Positions 27,370 to 36,402 of a stretch of DNA of 36,402 nucleotides are shown here, piece by piece (within the stretch, counting starts at the first letter, position 1; the number at the start of each line of letters is the position of its first letter). The notes beneath the pieces are model-generated. The model had not been told where the DNA came from. It did not search any database and saw only the letters and a list, made by a program, of their open reading frames with translations. This DNA comes from an uncultured bacterium (lineage in GTDB: Bacteria; Patescibacteriota; Minisyncoccia; Phycocordibacterales; UBA2163), in contig CAJWGW010000003.1 of assembly GCA_913041175.1 (NCBI GenBank), forward strand, positions 1 to 36,402, given 5' to 3'. A program made the position numbers and the translations under genes.

Positions 27370-29159
27370 ATCTGCTTGTCCTTGCCTTCAACATCCAGCA
27401 TCTTTTTCAGAACATCTTCAGGAACTTCTTTTTTTGGAGTTACTTCATCTATTACTTTATCTTGTGTTTTATTTTTAGAATTCTTGGTTGGATTTGAATT
27501 TGGCCATTTTTTAAAAGGCTTGCCATGTGCTCCGGCAAAAGGTTCATAATCTGAACTTTTTTTGTTTTCTTTTTGTGCTTGAACATCCTCGTCTTTACCA
27601 TTCATAACAGACGCAAGAGCTTTTTTTAAGTCTGATCTATTTTCTTTGCTTGGTTCTTTTTTTGTCTTAGGTATTATTTTTGGAGAAGTTTTGAGCTCAT
27701 TTAGTGAAACTACTTTCTGTGGCATTACTTTAGGGCCAACTGGTACTTCCTTTTTAAGAGTTTGTGTTTGTTTTAATTGAGCTTCTGTAAGTGGTGGAAG
27801 TTCTGTCTTGTTTTGCGGTGGTTTTTTAACAGTTTCTGTCGTTTTTGCTTTTGGTTTTGATGGAGGAACAATAGGTTCGTACCACAGCTTTATATTATCT
27901 TCAACAAGAGCACGCGGCCTGCCATAGTGCTCACGAGAAAATGTCATAACTTTTTCTTTAATAGATACGTGTTTTGGTTCAATAGGAGCAAGTGAGGTAG
28001 CAGAAAATGGTGCAGATGAAACACCATCTATCATTAACTTCAAATACATTTGAATGAAGCCGAGATTTACCAAATCCTCTGCAGTAAATGTCGGCATATA
28101 TTCTTTTTCTAAAACTTCTGCGTCAATCGCACCAACACGAAATGTAATCATAGTACCCACGTTACCAAACACTGCGTCCCTTACTTCCTCCGTCATCTGT
28201 TCTATATATTGATGCGCAATCGTAAGATTGAGCTTGTATTTTCTCGCTTCTGATAAGATATCCGCAAACGACTTGTTTGCAAATGATTGAAACTCGTCAA
28301 CATAAAGAAAAAAGTTTGGTAAATTTTCTTTAACTACAGCTGATACATCAGCTCTTGACATCGCTGCCAAATAAATTTTTGTAATGAGCATACTTCCAAG
28401 AAGGTTCACGTTACCTTCACCCACTCTTCCTTTTGATAAGTTAATAATAAGTATCTTTTTATTGTCCATCATTTCTCTTATATCAAAAGACGACTTTGGT
28501 TGTCCTATGATATTTCTCATAAGAGAGTTTGAAGTAAACTGCCCGACTTTGTTCTGGATTGCAGCTGATGCCTCAACCGCAAACCTGCCACTATATTTTT
28601 CAAATTCATCTACCCAAAAAGATTTGACGGATGGATCTTGTACATTATCCACTACTTTTTTTCTATAATTCTTATCAGACATCATCCTGTTGATACCTAA
28701 AAGTGTAGAATCAGGATATTCAAGAAGCGCTAAGATTGTGTTATTCAAAATATACGCCATTCTCGCTGACCATGCGTCTTCCCAAATCTTCTCAAATACA
28801 CTCATAAGACCACTTACGACAAGATGCCGTTTGTCTGGCTCTACATTTTCCATCACATTAAAAGAAACCGGGTGTTCCAAATCAAATGGCGCAAAATAAA
28901 GCACGTCTTGAATACGTTCTTCTGGAATATGTTCAAGTAATGTCTCTGCAGATGAACCATGCGGGTCAAAAAAAGCAAGACCTTCTCCGTTTTGAATATC
29001 CTGAATGGCCATGTTCTCCAAAAGCACCGACTTACCCATTCCGGTCTTACCAATGACATACACGTGCTTTAGTCTATCTTTTGCCTTTATGCCGAATTTT
29101 ATTTTTTTGCCACGAAAGTCCGTAGAGCCAAAAAATGTAGTTCGTTCTTTGTGATTCAT
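27366..29159 (-). CDS. VirD4/TraG-like type IV secretion coupling ATPase (DUF87/TraM-recognition type)
   Basis: VYVIGKTGMGKSVLLENMAIQDIQNGEGLAFFDPHG, FFLYVDEFQSFANKSFADILSEARKYKLNLTIAHQY; Lys/Pro-rich C-tail. Confidence 0.85.
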   Translation of the reverse strand: MNHKERTTFFGSTDFRGKKIKFGIKAKDRLKHVYVIGKTGMGKSVLLENMAIQDIQNGEGLAFFDPHGSSAETLLEHIPEERIQDVLYFAPFDLEHPVSFNVMENVEPDKRHLVVSGLMSVFEKIWEDAWSARMAYILNNTILALLEYPDSTLLGINRMMSDKNYRKKVVDNVQDPSVKSFWVDEFEKYSGRFAVEASAAIQNKVGQFTSNSLMRNIIGQPKSSFDIREMMDNKKILIINLSKGRVGEGNVNLLGSMLITKIYLAAMSRADVSAVVKENLPNFFLYVDEFQSFANKSFADILSEARKYKLNLTIAHQYIEQMTEEVRDAVFGNVGTMITFRVGAIDAEVLEKEYMPTFTAEDLVNLGFIQMYLKLMIDGVSSAPFSATSLAPIEPKHVSIKEKVMTFSREHYGRPRALVEDNIKLWYEPIVPPSKPKAKTTETVKKPPQNKTELPPLTEAQLKQTQTLKKEVPVGPKVMPQKVVSLNELKTSPKIIPKTKKEPSKENRSDLKKALASVMNGKDEDVQAQKENKKSSDYEPFAGAHGKPFKKWPNSNPTKNSKNKTQDKVIDEVTPKKEVPEDVLKKMLDVEGKDKQI

Positions 29160-29171
29160 ACTAAAAGTATA

Positions 29172-30395
29172 TTACATATCTTTTAATAGTGCATCTTTTG
29201 TATAGATATTCGCAGGGTCCCACAACATCCAGCTATCAAGTCCTGCATCATAGACAGCCTGGATCTGCGCGCGGACTTCTGCAATGCCGTAGTTGCCACC
29301 ATAATCAAAATCCTGGAGCCACGGGCGTATTTTGCTTGGAGATGTGCTTGCTTCATTCATCCGCCTCACTGCTTGATCCATTGAATATTTGATAACTCCG
29401 TATACTTCTTTGTTTGGATTAGGATACCCATTAAAGCCATTCGGGTAGTGCGACGGATATGTCATGGGGGCAATGTAGTCAAAATATGGCTCTGCGTATT
29501 CAAGTACTTGCCCTATATTTAAATCGTCTGGGTTTGTAGTAACCATTCCAAACATATCAGCAGAAAGTACTGCACCTGTACTTTTCATTTCTTTAGCCAA
29601 GTATTTGAAAAAGTCACGCATTATTTCTGCTTTCCCATAATTAGGGTCAGCCATAACCCTCTCTTCACTAAACGGATATTTTATATCATTCATATCACCA
29701 TCTGATGGAAATCTTATGTAGTCAAAATTAAGCTCATCAAAACCATTTGCATAAGCTTCTTTTGCAATAGCTACCGTGTAGTCCCATACTTCTTTAGAGC
29801 CAGCATCAAGCCACGAGATGCCTTTATAGTCCTCCCAAATTCCTCCGTCGCTCTCTCGCTTCACCGCAAACTCTGGATGCATAGATACAAAATGTGGGTC
29901 TTGAAAAACTGATATTCTCCCCATCACGTAAATATTTTTTTCGTGGAGTCGTTTTATAAATTCACGAACATCTGGAATACGATTTTCAACTGCTTCTTCT
30001 TTTTGAAGTGCAGGATCATCTACTTTAAAAGCAATCTTGCCTGTATAGTCCTTGATATCAATAATGATTGCATTAATCTCTGTCTCATCAGCAATTTTTA
30101 CAAGTTTCTCTCTGAAACTTGGAGTGCCTGCAACCCAACTTGTCATATAGATTGCTTTTACGGCTTTCGGTGTATCTATGTGCGATGCGACAAATTTTTC
30201 TTCAATTACCTCTGCGTCTTTTTCTTTATTAATGTATTCAGCTGAATAAGTTAGACCAGAACTTACTCCTATGTATTTAGTAGGAAGAATATTAGGTAAA
30301 CCAAAATATGCAGCAGAAAAAAATACAGCAGTCAAAATACCGATTACAAAAAATTTTATTTTACTTCCTTTATTATTTCTCCTTTTTCTTTTCAT
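29172..30395 (-). CDS. Putative glycoside hydrolase (DUF4015/GHL-like TIM barrel), membrane-anchored; likely start MKRKRRNNKG
   Basis: KAIYMTSWVAGTPSFR, INAIIIDIKDYTGKIAF, FDELNFDYIRFPSDG, YIAPMTYPSHY, RPWLQDFDYGGNYG. Confidence 0.8.
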   Translation of the reverse strand: MKRKRRNNKGSKIKFFVIGILTAVFFSAAYFGLPNILPTKYIGVSSGLTYSAEYINKEKDAEVIEEKFVASHIDTPKAVKAIYMTSWVAGTPSFREKLVKIADETEINAIIIDIKDYTGKIAFKVDDPALQKEEAVENRIPDVREFIKRLHEKNIYVMGRISVFQDPHFVSMHPEFAVKRESDGGIWEDYKGISWLDAGSKEVWDYTVAIAKEAYANGFDELNFDYIRFPSDGDMNDIKYPFSEERVMADPNYGKAEIMRDFFKYLAKEMKSTGAVLSADMFGMVTTNPDDLNIGQVLEYAEPYFDYIAPMTYPSHYPNGFNGYPNPNKEVYGVIKYSMDQAVRRMNEASTSPSKIRPWLQDFDYGGNYGIAEVRAQIQAVYDAGLDSWMLWDPANIYTKDALLKDM

Positions 30396-30603
30396 GCCCA
30401 TTATCAACATATGCATCGGCTCCATTTCCTCCAAATCTGAAATTGTCTCTACTTGATGACTCACTTCTTATAAGCAGTGTCAAAGTCACAACTGCAAAAC
30501 CTGATATAACGAAGAGTAGTGTCCTCCAAAAACCAGGAAATCCTAAGAATGGCAGGATTATAATCCAAATGCCGAGAGTTATTATTATTGTATATTTGCT
30601 CAT
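30373..30603 (-). CDS. Small two-TM hypothetical protein
   Basis: 76-aa ORF with two hydrophobic segments; overlaps start of the glycoside hydrolase gene, downstream of murC. Confidence 0.6.
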   Translation of the reverse strand: MSKYTIIITLGIWIIILPFLGFPGFWRTLLFVISGFAVVTLTLLIRSESSSRDNFRFGGNGADAYVDNGHEKKKEK

Positions 30604-30612
30604 AATTGAATT

Positions 30613-31899
30613 TTAAATAAGATTTTCCGCTATCTTATAAATATCTCCTGCTCCCATCGTTATTATAATATCACTTTTTTGGGTATTGTCTTTGAGATAT
30701 TGTTCTATTTCGCTAAAATCGCTATATGCCCTCGCATTTGAGCCATTCTTCTTGATTTCCTCTGCAAGAATCTGTGAACTGATGTTTGGGTCGTTTTTCT
30801 CACGCGCCGCATAAATTGGCGCAACAAGTATATCGTCTGCATCCTTGAAACTTTGCGCCATATCATTTAGAAGTAATTTTGTTCTGCTGTAGAGATGTGG
30901 TTGGAAAGCGATGATTATTTCCTGATTTGGGAACTTCTCGCGCGCGGCGCGAAGCGCCGCGCGGATTTCCGTCGGATGATGCGCATAGTCATCGTACACT
31001 TCTGCACCGTTTATCGCAGTTCCTTTATATTCAAACCTTCTCCAGACACTTTCAAATTCTTGAAGTGAAGAAATCGCTTTTTGTTTTTTAACTTTTAAAA
31101 TCTCTAGAACTGCAAACGCCGCTTTTGCATTCTCCAGATTATAAACTCCTTCAACTTTCAAATCTTTAATGTTTTCTACTTTTGTATAATCTACTATTTT
31201 GCATTTTGCATTTTTAATCACGGGTTTTATTTTTTCATCGTTAGGATTACAAACAAGAAAATTATCCTCGCCGAGCTTGCTCACAAGCTCGGTAAATGCA
31301 TTTTGAATATCAGCGAGGTCTTTATAGTAATCCAGATGATCTTCATCAATATTTGTAATTACAAGAATGTTTGGTTTTAAATCTAAAAACGACCTCTTGT
31401 ATTCACACGCTTCTACTATAAACAAATCTCTGTCACCAACAATCAAATTACTTCCAGAGTCCTTCAATAAACTTCCTACGATTACAGTTGGGGAAAGTTC
31501 TGCATCTACTGCAACTTTTGCGAGCATTGCTGTTGTTGTGGTCTTACCGTGTGTTCCTGCGACTGCGACTGTATAGTATCCATCAGAGATACTTCCAAGC
31601 ATTTGTGAATATGTTTTCGTTTCAATCCCCAATTCTTTTGCTTTTACAAATTCTGGATTGTCAGAATCTATCGCGACAGTATAAACAACTAAATCAGTAT
31701 CGTCTGCAAGATTTTCAGCAGAGTGCTTGTCAAAAATCTTAGCACCTTCTTCTTCAAGCGCTTTTGTGATTTCGGATTCATCTATATCAGAACCGCTCAC
31801 AATCTTGTCTTTCTGCAACATCATCCTTGAAATAGCAGAAACGCCAATCCCGCCGATACCGATAAAATGCACTTTATTTATATTTTCTAAATCAAGCAT
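30613..31899 (-). CDS. murC: UDP-N-acetylmuramate--L-alanine ligase MurC
   Basis: VHFIGIGGIGVSAISRMM, AVAGTHGKTTTTAML, EACEYKRSFL, NIDEDHLDYY, YDDYAHHPTEIRAAL. Confidence 0.96.
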   Translation of the reverse strand: MLDLENINKVHFIGIGGIGVSAISRMMLQKDKIVSGSDIDESEITKALEEEGAKIFDKHSAENLADDTDLVVYTVAIDSDNPEFVKAKELGIETKTYSQMLGSISDGYYTVAVAGTHGKTTTTAMLAKVAVDAELSPTVIVGSLLKDSGSNLIVGDRDLFIVEACEYKRSFLDLKPNILVITNIDEDHLDYYKDLADIQNAFTELVSKLGEDNFLVCNPNDEKIKPVIKNAKCKIVDYTKVENIKDLKVEGVYNLENAKAAFAVLEILKVKKQKAISSLQEFESVWRRFEYKGTAINGAEVYDDYAHHPTEIRAALRAAREKFPNQEIIIAFQPHLYSRTKLLLNDMAQSFKDADDILVAPIYAAREKNDPNISSQILAEEIKKNGSNARAYSDFSEIEQYLKDNTQKSDIIITMGAGDIYKIAENLI

Positions 31900-31908
31900 A
31901 CTTCAATA

Positions 31909-33189
31909 TTATAGACTATTTACCAAACTATTAAATTGTTCTCCCCTATCATATTCATTCTTAAACATTCCAAATGATGCAAACGCAGGGCTGAAAAGGA
32001 TTGTATCGCCTTTTTTTGCCTCTTTCATCGCAAGCTTTACTGCACTCTTGAGACTATTTGCTTTTTTATATTCAAATTTTAGATTTCTCAACTTCTTCGT
32101 TCCCGTACCGTCAAGTAATATTACTGATTTGGTAAATTTAGGAATTTCTTTCAAGAGTGCTTTCATATCAAGACCTTTATCCGCACCTCCAACAATCAAA
32201 ACAGTGTTTTGATTGTTGCCTACCGCTCTAAGTGCAGCGACAGTTGCATCCGGAGTTGTTGCAGTGGTGTCATTGTAGATTTTAATACCCCGAATTGTTT
32301 TTATAAGTTCCAGTCTTCCTTCAACTCCTTTGAAGTTCTCCATTGTCTTTTTGATTATTCTCTGCGATACACCAGCCACGCTTGTCGCATCTCTAGCAAG
32401 TGCGGCATTTTTTCTATTATGCTCACCTGCAATCTTTAGCCTCCAGTTTTTTGGAAGTGACTTTGGAACGATTGATTTTCTTTTAATTTTTTTAGCGATT
32501 TCTTTTCCTGCAATCAAATAATCGCCTTTTTTTTGATATTTATAAATATTCGCCTTGTCTTTGAAATACTTAGCCATACTGCCCTTGTAGTAATTCATAT
32601 GATCAGGAAGTAGGTTTGTAAACACAGCAATGTGCGGACTGATTTTACTATCACCAAATCCCTGTAGTTGCCATGAATCAAGCTCCATTACCACAGTATC
32701 GCCCTTTTTTACTTTTCCCAAAAGTGCAAGAGTTGAAACACCTTTTATGTTGCCACCCAAAAAAACTCTTTTTTTAGCTTTTTTGAGAATTTGATAAATC
32801 ATATACGTAACTGTCGTCTTACCTCTTGTTCCTGTAACGCCGATTATCTTTGCACCCGAGAGTTTGGTAAACAAAGACGCACTCATCTCAATTGGAATTT
32901 TATTTTTCTTTGCTTCTTTTATATATGGAGAATCAAGAGGAACACCTGCTGATTTCAAAATCATATCTCTCCTTCTAAAATCCTGCAGTTTGTGCTTTCC
33001 GAGAGTGTACTTTATGTTTTTAAATCTTTTTAGCCTATCTAAAGAGGTTTTGAGCTGTTTTTTAATTTTTAAGTCAATAACTATCAAATCCGCTCCATTT
33101 TTCGCCAGAAATTCAGCATCTCCTACACCACGCCCCAAAAGCCCGAGTCCCATGACCGTTATTTTTTTATCTTTAAAATAGTCCTCCAC
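31909..33189 (-). CDS. murD: UDP-N-acetylmuramoylalanine--D-glutamate ligase MurD (GTG start)
   Basis: VMGLGLLGRGVGDAEFL, IGVTGTRGKTTVTYMI, ELDSWQLQG, NLLPDHMNYY, NDTTATTPDATVAAL, FSPAFASFGMFKNEYDRGEQF. Confidence 0.93.
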   Translation of the reverse strand: MEDYFKDKKITVMGLGLLGRGVGDAEFLAKNGADLIVIDLKIKKQLKTSLDRLKRFKNIKYTLGKHKLQDFRRRDMILKSAGVPLDSPYIKEAKKNKIPIEMSASLFTKLSGAKIIGVTGTRGKTTVTYMIYQILKKAKKRVFLGGNIKGVSTLALLGKVKKGDTVVMELDSWQLQGFGDSKISPHIAVFTNLLPDHMNYYKGSMAKYFKDKANIYKYQKKGDYLIAGKEIAKKIKRKSIVPKSLPKNWRLKIAGEHNRKNAALARDATSVAGVSQRIIKKTMENFKGVEGRLELIKTIRGIKIYNDTTATTPDATVAALRAVGNNQNTVLIVGGADKGLDMKALLKEIPKFTKSVILLDGTGTKKLRNLKFEYKKANSLKSAVKLAMKEAKKGDTILFSPAFASFGMFKNEYDRGEQFNSLVNSL

Positions 33190-33253
33190 CCAATGAGTAT
33201 AATATAAAACAAAAGAGAGGTCACTTGTGTTAGAATATTACTAATGATAGCCC

Positions 33254-33282
33254 TTGACTTTTTTAATAAAGTAGTTTATAAT
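33254..33282 (+). promoter_or_regulatory. Sigma70-type promoter TTGACT-17-TATAAT
   Basis: ttgact (33254-33259) + 17 nt + tataat (33277-33282), about 60 nt upstream of the 3D-domain gene. Confidence 0.75.
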
Positions 33283-33341
33283 AGTAGAAGATAAAATAGA
33301 GTTATCTTTAAATCGTTAACGGAAATTCTAGAGGGATGATT

Positions 33342-33728
33342 ATGAGAAAGTTTCTATTATTGATTTTCACAATTTTTGTAATTACTGTTTTTTGCCACAC
33401 AGAGAAAGCAACTGCCGAAACGCTGAACATGCTGGTAACAGCATATTGTCCTTGTGAAAAATGTTGTGGAGAATCAAGTGATGGTAGAACATCAAAAAAC
33501 GATGATGCTTACATTTGCGACGGTGTTGCAGCTGATCCAAAAGCTATTCCGTACCGCACAAAATTAAAAATTCCAGGAGCTGGGATCAAAGAAGTGGACG
33601 ACACAGGTGGTGCTATGAGGCAATCTTGGAGGAAGAAAGGAATCTATCATATAGATTTGAGATTTTCAAACCATCAGGATGCACTGAACTGGGGTAGACA
33701 ACAACTTGATGTAGAAATATTAAAATAA
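33342..33728 (+). CDS. Secreted 3D-domain protein (YabE/MltA-type 3D domain); likely start MRKFLL with SD AGAGGG
   Basis: Signal peptide; MLVTAYCPCEKCCG..., GVAADPKAIPYRTKLKIPGAGIKEVDDTGGAM..., IDLRFSNHQDALNWGRQQLDVEIL. Confidence 0.9.
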   Translation: MRKFLLLIFTIFVITVFCHTEKATAETLNMLVTAYCPCEKCCGESSDGRTSKNDDAYICDGVAADPKAIPYRTKLKIPGAGIKEVDDTGGAMRQSWRKKGIYHIDLRFSNHQDALNWGRQQLDVEILK

Positions 33729-33736
33729 ATAGAGCA

Positions 33737-33777
33737 ACGAAGGGTGACGAAGTTTTAACTTCAGTCACCCTTTTTTA
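33737..33777 (+). terminator. Intrinsic terminator
   Basis: AAGGGTGAC..AAGT-ttta-ACTT..GTCACCCTTTTTT. Confidence 0.85.
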
Positions 33778-33782
33778 TTTTG

Positions 33783-33856
33783 TGCGAGTGCTAGGAATCG
33801 AACCTAGGACCTCATCCTTATCAGAGATGCGCTCTAACCAACTGAGCTACACTCGC
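33783..33856 (-). tRNA. tRNA-Ile (anticodon GAU)
   Basis: GCGAGTG/CACTCGC acceptor, anticodon loop CTGATAA, T arm CTAGG-TTCGATT-CCTAG. Confidence 0.95.
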
Positions 33857-33938
33857 AATAGCAAAATGGTACCAAAAAATAAGGGTTCGGGCAATTATTG
33901 ATTTATAAAATTTTGAAATAAGAAAACCGAGAAATATA

Positions 33939-34222
33939 TCATTCCTCGGTTTTTAGTACTTCTTTCACCTTTTCCCAGTACTTTTTTGTACTGGGCTTCT
34001 TGTAACCATTTGGCCCGCCGTTCCATATGCGAGCCATGTCTTGAAGAGTTGGTTCTCTTCCAATCCTTCTTTCAATAGCGTAATAATCAATATATTCTCT
34101 GCAGATGGCTATCGAACGTATGCAGATACCAAGACGACAAAAAACATAAAGAGCAAACAAATAAATAACCAAAAAAAACAGTCGTATAAAATACCGACAA
34201 GAGATAACAATGTTTTTAGCAT
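33939..34222 (-). pseudogene. Frameshifted or slippage-dependent small secreted protein with i-type-lysozyme/destabilase-like C-terminus
   Basis: SD+ATG (AAAGGAGGCGAATAATG, start 34222) encodes MLKTLLSLVGILYDCFF, then a T8 run (34171-34178) separates it from the downstream frame ...LVIYLFALYVF...QDMARIWNGGPNGYKKPSTKKYWEKVKEVL*. Confidence 0.65.
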
Positions 34223-34262
34223 TATTCGCCTCCTTTTATTTTGCTATAAATATAACTTTGTC

Positions 34263-34395
34263 TAGGATATCACATTTATATTATTTTGTCAATACTTTGA
34301 CATATATGGTGATGGTGATAAAGTGAAATTAGCTATATATTAGGCAATACAGCTTATTAGTGGTTTTTAGAAAGTACTTGACAAAATAATATAAA
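34263..34395. promoter_or_regulatory. Divergent near-identical promoters plus operator-like palindrome
   Basis: TTGACAAAATAATATAAA at 34378-34395 (+) and its perfect reverse complement at 34275-34292; palindrome TGTCAA-tact-TTGACA 34287-34302. Confidence 0.75.
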
Positions 34396-34524
34396 CATGA
34401 TACGCTGTTTACTTATATCTTATTACAAGATGTAGTAAGTGTTCTTTTTAATTAATATTCTTCGGAAGGAAGATAAATTATTATTTAAGTTTTTTGGCCT
34501 TTTTTTGAAAGGGAGGTGAGAAAG

Positions 34525-34971
34525 ATGTTAGCAATATCTAAGAAGAGAAATTGGTTTTTATCAATAGTATTCTTCTTCGGGTTAGGGCTATTGGGACTCA
34601 CAGGATGTGAAACCTACGAGAATGTAGGGGGCGGCTCTGCAATTGGCGCAGGACTTGGTGCCTTGGTGGGCGCAGCTGTGGGTGATACTGCCGCAGGTGC
34701 AGCAATAGGGGCTGGAATTGGTGCTGTCGGAGGCCTAGCAAAAGATAATATGGAGATCCGACAAGAAAATCGTGCTAACCAAGCTCAAAGTAATATCAGA
34801 CTGCGCGATTTAGAAGTAAACGCCGAGATTGACAGGCAAATCAGAATACTCAAAGCGCAAGGATACACAGCGGATAAATACGTGTATAGCGCAGTAAGGG
34901 GAATAGACGGTGGAATAATTGTCAATCCCATCGAAAGAAGCGGGGTTCCTAAAACAGAGGTTTATAAATAA
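34525..34971 (+). CDS. Glycine-zipper lipoprotein
   Basis: SD GGGAGGTG 7 nt before ATG; lipobox LGLTGC; SAIGAGLGALVGAAVGDTAAGAAIGAGIGAVGG glycine zipper. Confidence 0.85.
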   Translation: MLAISKKRNWFLSIVFFFGLGLLGLTGCETYENVGGGSAIGAGLGALVGAAVGDTAAGAAIGAGIGAVGGLAKDNMEIRQENRANQAQSNIRLRDLEVNAEIDRQIRILKAQGYTADKYVYSAVRGIDGGIIVNPIERSGVPKTEVYK

Positions 34972-34995
34972 TATAAACAAATTCAAAAAGAGATT

Positions 34996-35030
34996 ACCAC
35001 TTCCATGAGGTTTATGGAAGTGGTTTTTTT
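34996..35030. terminator. Intrinsic terminator
   Basis: ACCACTTCCAT-gaggttt-ATGGAAGTGGT-TTTTTT. Confidence 0.88.
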
Positions 35031-35184
35031 ATTCATATTCTTTCTTTTGTTTCGTTCTATTGGTCTTTCCCAAATGCCAGATTGCTTTTAAGATATTCAA
35101 TCATAATCTTTTCTGAACTCGATCGAGATCCAGAAAACCGACTCAATAAGTCCAATCTACATAATATGTAAATGAACGGGTTCC

Positions 35185-36402
<1,218 letters not shown>

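Overview
AT-rich chromosomal segment of a Candidate Phyla Radiation bacterium, probably Parcubacteria-like. This assignment is inferred from gene content, an spc operon with no rpmD (L30), and divergent 16S positions; no database search was possible. From left to right it encodes: a type IV pilus operon (pilin, pilC, pilT, receiver domain, pilB, pilO/N-like, pilM); a ComF-family protein; a small accessory island ending at tRNA-Ser(GCU); a GH3 enzyme; a cupredoxin-like protein; recG; tRNA-Ile(UAU); ftsH; tmRNA (ssrA) and smpB; infC-rpmI-rplT; a LOG-family protein; a putative structured ncRNA; ndk; map-adk-secY-rplO-rpsE-rplR-rplF-rpsH-rpsN; an LTD/PKD surface protein; a VirD4/TraG-like ATPase; a putative glycoside hydrolase; murC and murD; a 3D-domain protein; tRNA-Ile(GAU); small envelope proteins; and the 3' ~1.2 kb of a 16S rRNA gene. 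The main observation is a linked translation-initiation signature. (i) The 16S 3' tail reads ...GGATTATTTCC where GGATCACCTCC is expected, so the canonical anti-Shine-Dalgarno is missing. (ii) Many core genes have a -10 promoter hexamer only 6-8 nt before the start codon, which predicts leaderless mRNAs. (iii) A minority of small accessory genes nevertheless carry textbook AGGAGG Shine-Dalgarno sites behind normal promoters and leaders. Other items worth checking: a start-codon-less tandem CxxCxGxG zinc-finger ORF, a T8 frameshift in a lysozyme-like gene, a pair of near-identical divergent promoters, a nested inverted repeat, a 16S gene with no adjacent 23S, and an unassigned ncRNA.
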